38,245 nucleotides of DNA from a miscellaneous Crenarchaeota group-6 archaeon AD8-1 (GCA_001273385.1 LFWW01000014.1:1-38245), one strand, 5' to 3'. Numbered from the stretch's first letter, positions 8,061 through 16,615 are shown. The notes: a model not told the origin generated them from the sequence alone. Translations and numbers: made by a program.

Positions 8061-9005
8061 TTATATTCCTTTAACTCCGATTTTAGTTCTAAGTACTTGA
8101 AAACCTTGTTTTTCTATTTTCTTGGCAACCTTTTCCTGCAGTTCTTTTCCAGGAGTTAAAGCAGTCATACAACCCCCTCCACCGCCTCCTGTTAATTTTG
8201 CTCCAAAAGCCCCATTTTTTTTGGCAAGATCCACTAAATAATCCAACTCCTTACAAGAAACTTCAATTTCTTTCAAAAGAGAATGATTCATATCCATCAA
8301 ACTGCCAACTTCTAATAGATCAAAATTTTTGATAGCTATTCTAGCTTCTTGGGCTAATATTTGTGCTTGGTTAAAAATTGAATCATATTTTTCAGGATAT
8401 CTTGTTTTTCTTTTTGCTACTCCTTTAACCATTTCTTTTGTATTTGCAACTATTCCAGTACTACCAATTATTATTTCAACTGGTTTTTCAATCGAAAGGC
8501 TCTCAATCTTATTTGGGCCGCCTTTCAAATTCTTTTGAAACCAAAGTAAACCTCCAAATGTTGCAGCTGTATTGTCAATACCTGAAGGATTTCCAGCATA
8601 AGCTTTTTCGGCTTCATAAGCAATATCGTTAATTTCTTGATTTGAAAAAGATAAATGAAATTCCTGGGCTATAGCCCGAGCAATAGCTACACTACTGGCT
8701 GCAGAAGCACCTAATCCACTAAAACCAGGAAGAGAACCACCCAACCAAATATTTAATCCTTGATTCTCTAACGAGAGATTCATTTTCTTTAACATTCTTT
8801 TTATAGATTCTAGCTGTTGAAATTTTTTCTTTTCAGCATAACCTTTGGAGCCTTTTCGATCATCATGAACCTTAATAATCTTATCGTTTTTTATTACTTC
8901 TGCATCAGCAGTTGAATCTACAGCTGAAACAATACCAGGAATACCATAAACTACAAAATGTTCTCCAAATAAAATTACTTTACCAAAACCAGATCCTTCT
9001 CCCAA
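8061..9005 (-). CDS. mvk: Mevalonate kinase
   Basis: A GHMP-superfamily kinase that phosphorylates mevalonate to 5-phosphomevalonate in the cytoplasm. It is the first gene of the isoprenoid operon. The 314-residue protein has GKVILFGEHFVVYG near the N-terminus, the GHMP phosphate loop PGFSGLGASAASSVA at about 93-107, the catalytic-aspartate segment NPSGIDNTAATFGG (Asp144) and the C-terminal KLTGGGGGGC. No ATG or GTG is available in frame upstream. TTG at 9005 has AGGTG eight bases ahead and gives the expected N-terminus. The operon promoter must lie in 9006-9150. Weak AT-rich TATA-like sites on the minus strand near 9061-9070 and 9091-9100 are candidates. Confidence 0.94.
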   Translation of the reverse strand: MGEGSGFGKVILFGEHFVVYGIPGIVSAVDSTADAEVIKNDKIIKVHDDRKGSKGYAEKKKFQQLESIKRMLKKMNLSLENQGLNIWLGGSLPGFSGLGASAASSVAIARAIAQEFHLSFSNQEINDIAYEAEKAYAGNPSGIDNTAATFGGLLWFQKNLKGGPNKIESLSIEKPVEIIIGSTGIVANTKEMVKGVAKRKTRYPEKYDSIFNQAQILAQEARIAIKNFDLLEVGSLMDMNHSLLKEIEVSCKELDYLVDLAKKNGAFGAKLTGGGGGGCMTALTPGKELQEKVAKKIEKQGFQVLRTKIGVKGI

Positions 9006-9151
9006 TAGCTTACACCTTGAACCATACGTATTATTGAAAGTAGATAAAAAACATTCTTTTTATTCATAAATCGTAAAAAATCATAATCAAATACATAAAA
9101 GAGTGATCAAATCTAATAATAGGCGGAATGTAGCAAAGATTTTAGTTGCTC

Positions 9152-9160
9152 TTTTTATAA
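9152..9160 (+). promoter_or_regulatory. TATA-box candidate for the family B DNA polymerase
   Basis: TTTTTATAA lies about 40 bases upstream of the polymerase ATG at 9197. Archaeal transcription normally starts about 25 bases downstream of the TATA centre, here near 9181, giving a short leader of about 15 bases. GAGG at 9180-9183 would then sit at the very 5' end of the transcript. The site lies in the divergent 191-base region shared with mevalonate kinase. Confidence 0.45.
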
Positions 9161-9196
9161 GATTTAAACTAGACCTAATGAGGAAAAATAATTAGA

Positions 9197-9697
9197 ATGG
9201 CACAAAAAAGCTTATTTGATTTTACAAAAAAACCAAAGGAAAAAATAAAAAAAGAAAGCAAAACAAACACTTCATCAGATATAGTGTCCGATGCCGTTCA
9301 GAAAACTGAAAAATATAAGAGAAAAAAAGATCAACTAATATTTCCTCCAATAGCTCCAAGTGTTTTGTCTCCTTCGTATTTTGTTTCAGCAGGTTATAGT
9401 GGCCCAGAAAAAAAAGCTATAATAAAATTATATGAACCTGAATCTGAAACAATATACTTTTGGCTAGATAATACAAATCATAAACCATATTGTCTAACAA
9501 ATCTATCAACAAAAGAACTTGAAAAAATTCCTCGCTTAATAAATCATCAAGGCTTGGATCATTTTGAAATTATACAAAAATTCGATCCATTATCTGATAA
9601 AAATATTAATGTAACAAAAATTGTAACTAATGATCCTCTAAGAAGACATCAAAGTTTGGGAGGCAAAAATTCGCTATTATCAATCCTATATTTATGA
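9197..9697 (+). CDS. Family B DNA polymerase, N-terminal fragment (frameshifted gene, part 1)
   Basis: First part of a replicative family B DNA polymerase. Residues 3-9, QKSLFDF, form a PIP-box-like motif for the sliding clamp, as seen at the N-terminus of crenarchaeal PolB1. A lysine-rich linker and the N-terminal domain follow. Homology-like sequence runs to about residue 151 (base 9649), ending TNDPLRRH. The last 15 residues are out-of-frame translation up to the stop at 9695-9697. From base 9651 the +1 frame reads KVWEAKIRYYQ and continues without a stop into the second ORF. The break is therefore a one-base frameshift, not a natural subunit boundary. Confidence 0.85.
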   Translation: MAQKSLFDFTKKPKEKIKKESKTNTSSDIVSDAVQKTEKYKRKKDQLIFPPIAPSVLSPSYFVSAGYSGPEKKAIIKLYEPESETIYFWLDNTNHKPYCLTNLSTKELEKIPRLINHQGLDHFEIIQKFDPLSDKNINVTKIVTNDPLRRHQSLGGKNSLLSILYL

Positions 9698-9716
9698 CAG
9701 AAATCTTTTTCCCGGA

Positions 9717-11825
9717 ATGATCTATAAAATCAAAGACAATAATCTAATTCCAGTTAATCTTGAAGATAGCGAAAAAGCAATTGATCATATTAAAGAAAAA
9801 TTCAAAGATGCTACTCCCCAAGAAGTTGAATATATAGAAAAATGGGCTAGATTGCTAGAATATCCAGCTCCCAAATTCAAAAGAGCAGCTATAGACATAG
9901 AAGTTCTATCCCCCATATCGACCAGAATTCCTGATCCTCGTAAAGCAGCTAATCCGGTTATTTGTGTATCTTTGTATTGTTCAGATAAACAAAAAAAAGT
10001 TTTAATTCTAAAACGTCAAGGTGTACGATTCGGAAATGAAAAATTACCTGCCAATACTGAAATAGAATACTTTCAAGAAGAAAAAAATCTTCTAGTTGCT
10101 GTGTTTAAATTCCTCTGGGATTATCCATTTATTATTACTTATAATGGAGATGATTTTGATCTCCGTTACTTGGCTAATCGAGCAAATAACTTAGGGATAA
10201 GCAGAGAAGAAATTCCTATAGTGGTAAGACAACGTGTTTGCCTTTTAAAGTATGGTGTTCATATTGATTTATACAGATTCTTTTTCAATAGATCAATAAA
10301 GATTTACGCATTTAAAAATCGTTACAAAAATGTATCTCTAGATGATGTAGGAAAAGCTATTATTGGAATAGAAAAAATTCCATTAGAAAAAAAATTTAGC
10401 GATTTAACATATAGCGAACTTGCCAATTATTGTCTTAGAGATTCAGAAATAACTTATAAACTAACAAGTTTCCAAGATGAGTTATCAATGAAACTTATTC
10501 TGGTCTTATCCAGAATCAGCAGCATGCCTATGGAAGATGTAAGCCGACAAGGAGTATCACGTTGGATAAGAAATTTTATTCATCGGGAACATAGAAGAAG
10601 AAACATATTAATCCCCAATTATGAGGACATTCTTTCTAAAAAGGGAAAAACAACTACCACTTCCATTATAAAGGGAAAAAAATACAAAGGTGCAATAGTT
10701 GTTGAACCCGTTCCAGGTATTCATTTTAATGTTGCAGTACTAGATTTTCCGAGTCTATATCCCTCAATAATAAAAGTTTGGAACCTTGGATATCAATCGG
10801 TACGTTGTCCCCATTCAGAGTGCAAAAAAAATTTAATACCAAACACATCCCATTGGGTTTGCACAAAAAAACGCGGATTAGAAAGTCTTCTTGTAGGATC
10901 ACTTAGGGATATTAGAGTAAAATGGTATAAAGTAAAAGCTAGCGACATAAAATTATCAGAAGATCTCAGAAACTGGTACAGCATAACTCAAGGAGCATTA
11001 AAAGTAATATTAAATGCTAGTTATGGAGTTTTCGGTGCAGATAGTTTTGATCTTTATTGTCCTCCCGTAGCAGAAGCCACAGCAGCAATTGGAAGACATG
11101 CAATAACACAAATATTAAACAAATCAAAAGAATTAGGAATTCAAGTTTTATATGGAGACACTGATAGCTTATTTTTAAAGAATCCCAGCAAGGAACAAAT
11201 CTCGGAATTAACTCTCTGGACTGAAAAAAGATTAAAAATGGGAATTGATGTTGAAAAAGTCTACAGATATGCAGTTTTTAGTTCACGAAAAAAGAATTAT
11301 CTTGGCATTTTAAAAGATGGAACAGTAGATGTAAAAGGATTAACTGGAAAAAAAAGACACATACCTTCAATCATAAAAAATGCGTTTAATGAAATGAAAG
11401 AAAGACTTGCTCAGGTTAAGAATCCGGCTGAATTTGAAGAAGCTAAAAAAGATATCTCCAAAATTGTTTATGATTGTTATATAACAATAAAAAGAAGAAG
11501 ATGGGAAAATATTAATGAGCTTGCATTCCACGTTGTATTGGGAGAAGACTTGCATCGATACACTAAAACTACACCCCAACATGTAAAAGCTGCACGAATC
11601 CTCCAAAAACAGGGTTTTGAGATAAAGGCTGGAGATTTAATTAGTTTTATTAAGGTGACTAGGGAACCTCGAGTCAAACCCGTTGAAGTAACAACAAAAA
11701 ACGAAGTTGATGTAGATAAATACGTGGCTTATTTAAAATCCACCTTTGAACAAGTCTTAGATGCTTTAGGATTAAGTTTTGATGAAATTATTGGATTAAC
11801 AAAGCTTGAAAGATTTTGGTCATGA
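9717..11825 (+). CDS. Family B DNA polymerase, exonuclease and polymerase domains (frameshifted gene, part 2)
   Basis: The catalytic body of the polymerase. In numbering from the ATG at 9717, exonuclease motifs are AIDIEV (Asp60, Glu62), NGDDFD at 143-148 and YCLRD at 238-242. Polymerase motifs are A DFPSLYPSI at 343-351, B KVILNASYG at 429-437 and C YGDTDS at 479-484. A cysteine-containing insert (CPHSEC, then WVC at about 364-382) between motifs A and B is also seen in crenarchaeal-like PolB. The reading frame is open from 9651, so the homologous region begins 22 codons upstream of this ATG. Joined with part 1, the polymerase would be about 875 residues, a normal length. All catalytic motifs are intact. 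Confidence 0.93.
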   Translation: MIYKIKDNNLIPVNLEDSEKAIDHIKEKFKDATPQEVEYIEKWARLLEYPAPKFKRAAIDIEVLSPISTRIPDPRKAANPVICVSLYCSDKQKKVLILKRQGVRFGNEKLPANTEIEYFQEEKNLLVAVFKFLWDYPFIITYNGDDFDLRYLANRANNLGISREEIPIVVRQRVCLLKYGVHIDLYRFFFNRSIKIYAFKNRYKNVSLDDVGKAIIGIEKIPLEKKFSDLTYSELANYCLRDSEITYKLTSFQDELSMKLILVLSRISSMPMEDVSRQGVSRWIRNFIHREHRRRNILIPNYEDILSKKGKTTTTSIIKGKKYKGAIVVEPVPGIHFNVAVLDFPSLYPSIIKVWNLGYQSVRCPHSECKKNLIPNTSHWVCTKKRGLESLLVGSLRDIRVKWYKVKASDIKLSEDLRNWYSITQGALKVILNASYGVFGADSFDLYCPPVAEATAAIGRHAITQILNKSKELGIQVLYGDTDSLFLKNPSKEQISELTLWTEKRLKMGIDVEKVYRYAVFSSRKKNYLGILKDGTVDVKGLTGKKRHIPSIIKNAFNEMKERLAQVKNPAEFEEAKKDISKIVYDCYITIKRRRWENINELAFHVVLGEDLHRYTKTTPQHVKAARILQKQGFEIKAGDLISFIKVTREPRVKPVEVTTKNEVDVDKYVAYLKSTFEQVLDALGLSFDEIIGLTKLERFWS

Positions 11826-11849
11826 CTAAACAATTAAAGATTATGCAAG

Positions 11850-11876
11850 ATAAAAAATTATAAAAATATTTTTTTA
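11850..11876. terminator. Candidate bidirectional T-run terminator between convergent genes
   Basis: The 56 bases between the polymerase stop and the convergent glycosyltransferase stop contain a T7 run on the plus strand (11869-11875) and T5/T6 runs on the minus strand. Archaeal RNA polymerase terminates at such T-rich tracts without needing a hairpin. Confidence 0.45.
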
Positions 11877-11881
11877 ATCGA

Positions 11882-12754
11882 CTAAAAAACGATTAAAGGA
11901 TATAGATATAAAACTGAAAAGATAGTAAAAATGCCGATAATTAGAGATATTATCATCACTACTTGCTTTTCAGTAAGATACCGGTGATAGGTTACTAAAG
12001 TAACTAAACTACGTCTATGTTCAGAATGCAACTTTTTACCATTGAATATAACACGCGGTCTCTTTTGAACGATAAAAATTGATAATAGAATTAGTGCTGA
12101 ATTAAAAACATACGGAATAATTGAAACAATTAATGATGACTTTAGATCCGTTATTATAGCAAAAGAGGCAAGTGTCATACCTACAGCAAAAGAACCAGTG
12201 TTTCCCACAAATATTTTACCTTTAAAATTAAAAAATGCAAGAATTAGCCAAACTAAAATAGGACCCAACATCAGAATAAAAGATGGAGATAGGACCATTA
12301 AACCAATCAGAATTATTGCTGGGCATATAGTCTCCAAACCATTTAATCCTCCTAATTGGTTTATTGTGTTAGTTACAATCATAATAATTAATGGTATTAT
12401 CAAGAAGTAATAGAGTTCATTGAATTGAATTACTCCTATTATTGGCAAAATAATGGATGTTCTCAATCCATTCTCTATTGCAAAATAGATTAGTGGTAGA
12501 GCCGCAATCAATGGCATAAATGCTTTATATCTCCATTTAAGATCTATCCAATCATCTAATAATCCCATAAAACCCCCAAATAAAATACAAACTGCAAGAG
12601 TCAATGGAGCTGAAACATTATTCGAAGGACTAACGATACCTGTGAAATAAAGAAAGAAAAGATATACTGTAGTAAAAAGAACATAAACTATTCCTAAACC
12701 ATCTGGAATTAACGGGTTTCCAACTTTATGTTGATCAGGTTTTCTTGGAAACAA
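11882..12754 (-). CDS. GlcNAc-1-phosphate transferase family protein (GPT/MraY type, AglH-like)
   Basis: A polytopic membrane enzyme of the polyprenol-phosphate sugar-1-phosphate transferase family, probably starting the dolichol-linked glycan used by AglB, which is encoded directly upstream. Family marks are GLLDDWIDLKWRYK (DDxxD), NTINQLGGLNGLE, FVGNTGSFAVG and the basic loop HSEHRRSLV. It is short (290 residues). The N-terminus begins at the cytoplasmic loop KVGNPLIPDGLGIV, which resembles the eukaryotic Alg7 'IPES.G' segment, and the usual first membrane helix is missing. The only plausible start is TTG at 12754, because an in-frame TAA lies five codons upstream. The aspartate usual in the 'GDTGS' motif is Asn. 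The sugar substrate is not determined. Confidence 0.78.
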   Translation of the reverse strand: MFPRKPDQHKVGNPLIPDGLGIVYVLFTTVYLFFLYFTGIVSPSNNVSAPLTLAVCILFGGFMGLLDDWIDLKWRYKAFMPLIAALPLIYFAIENGLRTSIILPIIGVIQFNELYYFLIIPLIIMIVTNTINQLGGLNGLETICPAIILIGLMVLSPSFILMLGPILVWLILAFFNFKGKIFVGNTGSFAVGMTLASFAIITDLKSSLIVSIIPYVFNSALILLSIFIVQKRPRVIFNGKKLHSEHRRSLVTLVTYHRYLTEKQVVMIISLIIGIFTIFSVLYLYPLIVF

Positions 12755-12774
12755 TGTTGACCTTCCTTAACCAA

Positions 12775-15033
12775 TCAAGTTGATGTTGCATTAAAGAAGC
12801 TTTCATAATCTATTTCATATAAAGCTACTAAAGGAATTACCCCACCATACTCAAAAGGCGATGTATCAAGACCAGAAATGAAAGCTGGTTTAAGATATTT
12901 AGGTTCTACACCTGGTTCATCAGGCGATACTCCCGCTGCTTGAGATGGTTCTGATTCTGTATAAAGTTGTCTGGCCCAACTCATCATTTTATAAATTACC
13001 GTGTCTCTTCCTCTTGAATTCCAAATCCATGTACCAGTATTTTGATTTGGCTCGCCAAAATCATTCTCATCAATCCACATTAAATCTTCTTCGATCCAAC
13101 CATCCTCAATAAATCGATCCCTGCTAGACCCTGAAATACTTGCCATCCAACTCCATTTTCCCTCATCACCCCAAATACCAGCAGTTGCTAGTAGGTTTCC
13201 TGATTGATCTTGACCTATGAAAACGGTGTGAAAAACCAATATGTATTTTACATCATAATTAGCCAACATTGGTATTGATTGTTCTTCAGGAGACATAAAA
13301 ATAAAACCAATATCCTCTATTTTTGTTGTATTAACTGTAGCGTTATCAGCTAAAGTAGTAACATTTCCCGGTATCCCGAGCCAATAACCATAATCCCACC
13401 AACAGCAAACCACATCCGTTGATTGCAAATTATTATTTGTATAATTTAGCATATCAATCCATTCAGATACAGGATCATCTGGAGCAATTGGAAGACTGCT
13501 TGAGGTAATAGTTAGTGGGGAATAGGCTGCAGTTAATGATCGAGGGATGCCCCCATTTTGGGGCATAAATGAGAGGCTCAAAACTAAGAGTAAAAAGATC
13601 AACAAAATAGCACCATAACTGTATTCTTTACTTACTCTTAGCAGTTTGCGCTTAGATTTTCCAATTACTGAACTATTTTCCTTTAATAAGGCAAAGAAAG
13701 GATTTAATAGACCAACAATTCCTTTTGCAGCTAGAAGAGCAAAAGCTGGAGCGAATATAACGAGTAAACGAACCATAGAAGCAGCGAAATATAGGGATGT
13801 TGCACCAAAAATCAAAAGAAAAACATTTCTATTTGTGGGATTTTTTACAGTGAAATATATTCCGGTTATGAAAAATAAAACACCCAAACCAAGTTCATAA
13901 TAAATATAAGCCCAAGTTGAAATTCTGTGTTCTGCTACAGATTCTATTAGAGGACTATTAGCACGAGTAGTTGGGAATAACACTGTAAGAAACTTTCCTG
14001 CAACCTGTGCTAAATAACCAAGTTGCCATGCTGCTAATATTCCAACAATAATTGCTGATATAATCGCAATAGTGATGTAAAGCTTTGGTTTTAAGGATAT
14101 TTTATTCTGGAATGCTTCTGCGAGACACAACAAAATAAATAATGCTACTACTGGCAAAACAGCAACAGAAATCAAATAATTCAGAGATATATAGGGCCAT
14201 TTTGTTGCTATAAAAAGAGCGAAACCAAAAGTTATGCTATAAGAAATTAGAAGACGAGTATTATATCTTTTTAGTAAAACCAGTGCAAAAACAAAAATAA
14301 CTGCCAAACTTATCAAAAAATAGGCTGCGCCCCAACCTAATATGAAAAAAGCTAAAGAAACAGCAGATACAAGAGAATACAAGATTGATGAAAACAAAGA
14401 TCTTTTTGAGTCAATTGATCTTAAAAATGTGAAAATGAACAATAACAGTCCTATCATACCTGGAAGCTCACTATCAAAGAACCCAACAGAACTCCTCTGA
14501 AGAAAAGAGGGAAGTAAAGCTAGAAAAAGAGCAGCGAATAAACCAATAGTTTTTCCACCCATATCTTTGCCTATAAAATAGAGTAGCAAACATGCAAAAG
14601 CACCCAATACTGGAGCTAACATTGCACAAAAGGTCATCAAATCAAGATTAAACCCAAAAACTGCAACTATTCTATATAAAACCGCTGCAGTCATAGGTAA
14701 TGAAGGCAGGGACTTAGACATATCCAAACCATCTGGATACCATAATTGATTGTTTCTCCACCCTGGATCAGGAAAATAAGGTGAAAGCAAACCATCTTCC
14801 ACCATTTTTTCAGTTAAGCTATATTGATAATAGGGATCAAATTCATTTAATCTACTAGTTCCGGAAGGAATTTCCCAGCGCAAGGGCAAAATACGGATAC
14901 TAAAAGCTATGAGAAGAATTAGAATTAATGCGGAATAGCAAAGTACTGATGTACGACTAATATTTCTTAGACTACCAATAGATTTGAAACCACTAGTTAT
15001 CCTGCTATTAGATAATGCTGTTTCCTCCAACAC
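12775..15033 (-). CDS. aglB: Oligosaccharyltransferase AglB (STT3 family)
   Basis: The catalytic membrane subunit that transfers the lipid-linked glycan to Asn in N-X-S/T sequons on the outside of the cell. The 752-residue protein has an N-terminal multi-helix membrane domain with the acidic metal-binding FDPYY at 65-69 in the first external loop, then a soluble C-terminal domain with the signature WWDYG at 545-549. A C-terminal sequence after residue 680 is rich in Pro, Glu and Ser. The start is GTG at 15033, directly after an in-frame TGA. No Shine-Dalgarno is seen, so a leaderless or weakly led message is possible. It lies 20 bases upstream of the GPT-family gene, so glycan priming and transfer are probably co-transcribed. 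Confidence 0.93.
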   Translation of the reverse strand: MLEETALSNSRITSGFKSIGSLRNISRTSVLCYSALILILLIAFSIRILPLRWEIPSGTSRLNEFDPYYQYSLTEKMVEDGLLSPYFPDPGWRNNQLWYPDGLDMSKSLPSLPMTAAVLYRIVAVFGFNLDLMTFCAMLAPVLGAFACLLLYFIGKDMGGKTIGLFAALFLALLPSFLQRSSVGFFDSELPGMIGLLLFIFTFLRSIDSKRSLFSSILYSLVSAVSLAFFILGWGAAYFLISLAVIFVFALVLLKRYNTRLLISYSITFGFALFIATKWPYISLNYLISVAVLPVVALFILLCLAEAFQNKISLKPKLYITIAIISAIIVGILAAWQLGYLAQVAGKFLTVLFPTTRANSPLIESVAEHRISTWAYIYYELGLGVLFFITGIYFTVKNPTNRNVFLLIFGATSLYFAASMVRLLVIFAPAFALLAAKGIVGLLNPFFALLKENSSVIGKSKRKLLRVSKEYSYGAILLIFLLLVLSLSFMPQNGGIPRSLTAAYSPLTITSSSLPIAPDDPVSEWIDMLNYTNNNLQSTDVVCCWWDYGYWLGIPGNVTTLADNATVNTTKIEDIGFIFMSPEEQSIPMLANYDVKYILVFHTVFIGQDQSGNLLATAGIWGDEGKWSWMASISGSSRDRFIEDGWIEEDLMWIDENDFGEPNQNTGTWIWNSRGRDTVIYKMMSWARQLYTESEPSQAAGVSPDEPGVEPKYLKPAFISGLDTSPFEYGGVIPLVALYEIDYESFFNATST

Positions 15034-15063
15034 TCAATGTATCTTGCTTGAATTATCTCTTTT

Positions 15064-15086
15064 AATTATTAATGTTATTAATAATT
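15064..15086. repeat. Perfect inverted repeat upstream of aglB
   Basis: Two 10-base arms, AATTATTAAT and ATTAATAATT, flank a GTT centre. The element sits 31-53 bases upstream of the aglB GTG start, where the core promoter should be. All arm bases are A or T, so chance is a fair explanation. It could also be an operator. Confidence 0.4.
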
Positions 15087-15152
15087 GTTATTCAGTTTTA
15101 TTATTGTATTAAGTATTGTTTAATAAAAAGTAATTCAACTGCCAATAAGTCA

Positions 15153-15317
15153 TTACTTATAGGGTTTTATTTCCACATCTATTGGTAATAAAGAGAGTTT
15201 TTTTCCACAATTTGGACATTTTCCATCATGCTGGTGTATGATTTCATCAGGAGGCTTTAGATTTCTGCCTTTATATAAAACATGATGGCATTTGTGACAA
15301 ATAACGCATTGTGGCAT
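15153..15317 (-). CDS. Small zinc-ribbon protein, 54 residues
   Basis: An unnamed small protein read from ATG at 15317 to TAA at 15153. It starts MPQCVICHKC and has a second pair CPNC at residues 34-37, so two cysteine knuckles (Cys4/7/10 and Cys34/37) could bind one zinc ion. Histidines flank both knuckles. GGAAGTGA lies about 7 bases upstream of the ATG, which supports translation. Zinc-ribbon miniproteins of this kind are frequent in archaea and often act in transcription, translation or as accessory subunits, but no specific function can be given. It lies between the antiporter and aglB on the same strand and is short enough to be skipped by common length cut-offs. Confidence 0.72.
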   Translation of the reverse strand: MPQCVICHKCHHVLYKGRNLKPPDEIIHQHDGKCPNCGKKLSLLPIDVEIKPYK

Positions 15318-15406
15318 CTACGCTTCACTTCCATAAAAATAACATCGACATCTATTTAATGGTTACTAACTACCAATTTGACAAACAATTCTGGAGAACC
15401 TTTTTC

Positions 15407-16615
15407 TTATTCAGATTCATAACGTGAAGGTTTTGAACGTTTCTTTATGGCTACAACCCCAATAGTAGTTATTATTATTGAAGAGAAGATAACAATGAAA
15501 GATATCTCTGGAAACGCTTGAGAATCGGGAATACCCATCGTCAAAGGAAGAGTGGCCAAAACAGCTGCAGCTAATCCTCTAGGAAACATTACAGTCATTA
15601 AATTTTTAACTGAATTATTAAAATCAGATTTTATAGTTGCCATTCTAACTACCACAATTCTAATCCCAAGAAATACAAAAGTTATCAATAAGCCAAAAAT
15701 TACTGATGAAAAAGATGAAAAAGCAAATAACATTCCAGTAAAAACGAAAAAGAAAGAACGAATTAAGAAACTAATTTGACAATGAAAAGCACGAACATTA
15801 TCATCTATTGATACGGTAGTTCTGAATTTCATAAGTTTAGCAATTGGTTTACTATTTCCAATAATTAAACCAAAAAATAGAGCTGCAATAGCTCCACTTC
15901 CCTGTAGAAGAGTAGCCACCACAAATGCTAACATTAATACAGCCAATGTGAGCATATACGAATTAGGTTTTCTTTTTAATTTCTCCAACATAAATAACCA
16001 TAATATTCCAAAACCCACACCAACAATAATACCTACAATAAAAGCCGCTCCAACTGAGCCTAAAGCACCAACTAAACTTACTTCTCCTGATAGAATGATA
16101 TTCATTGCTACAACCGCACCAACAGTACACAAAACATCAGTCATAATAGACTCTAAACTCAATAGTGTCTCAACTTTTTCATCTACTCCTAGTTTTCTGG
16201 TTAGAGCTATTACAATTAATGAACTTCCCCCTCCAACTATACTACCTAAAAGTAGACCGTTGAGAAGCCTCCAACCAAGAATCCATTTGCAGAGAGCTGC
16301 AGTTAAAATAACATTCAATATCCAGCCTAATGATGCCATGATTATGGCTCGCGGGCTATTTCTAACAGCATCGTTTATATTCATATTCAAACCTCCATCA
16401 AAAAGTATGATCATAAGGGCTAAAGCTGAAAAATAGGGTGTGATAGCAAGTAACTGTTCTTGAGCGAAAAACCCAAAAATAGGACCCATAATCACACCTA
16501 ACAAGAGCAGCAATAGAGGATCAGGGATATTTGTTCTTTTGAAAAATTCTTCTCCAAGAAAACCAAATATGATGATAACTGCAGCAACCAAAAATGCCAA
16601 TACAGCTATATCCAA
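15407..16615 (-). CDS. Cation:proton antiporter (CPA/NhaP-like)
   Basis: A polytopic membrane transporter, 402 residues, probably exchanging Na+ or K+ for H+. The sequence is hydrophobic throughout with roughly a dozen predicted helices. Family-like stretches are PDPLLLLLLGVIMGP in the first helices, ALALMIILFDGGLNM, the core helix SLESIMTDVLCTVGAVVAM and MTVMFPRGLAAAVLATLP near the C-terminus. The ion-binding position reads Thr-Asp (MTD) where NhaP-type members usually have Asn-Asp. The start is TTG at 16615. No ATG exists between it and the upstream in-frame TAA. It stands alone, divergent from the topoisomerase. The cation transported cannot be told from sequence. Confidence 0.85.
   Translation of the reverse strand: MDIAVLAFLVAAVIIIFGFLGEEFFKRTNIPDPLLLLLLGVIMGPIFGFFAQEQLLAITPYFSALALMIILFDGGLNMNINDAVRNSPRAIIMASLGWILNVILTAALCKWILGWRLLNGLLLGSIVGGGSSLIVIALTRKLGVDEKVETLLSLESIMTDVLCTVGAVVAMNIILSGEVSLVGALGSVGAAFIVGIIVGVGFGILWLFMLEKLKRKPNSYMLTLAVLMLAFVVATLLQGSGAIAALFFGLIIGNSKPIAKLMKFRTTVSIDDNVRAFHCQISFLIRSFFFVFTGMLFAFSSFSSVIFGLLITFVFLGIRIVVVRMATIKSDFNNSVKNLMTVMFPRGLAAAVLATLPLTMGIPDSQAFPEISFIVIFSSIIITTIGVVAIKKRSKPSRYESE

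Noticed and set aside
9717-11825. Natural split polymerase as in Methanothermobacter
   Set aside because: That split lies far toward the C-terminus. Here the +1 frame carries homologous sequence upstream of the second ATG, so a frameshift explains the data better.
15948-16436. 162-codon plus-strand frame opposite the antiporter
   Set aside because: It is Thr/Pro/Ile-rich antisense of a transmembrane gene, with no start signal and no motif.
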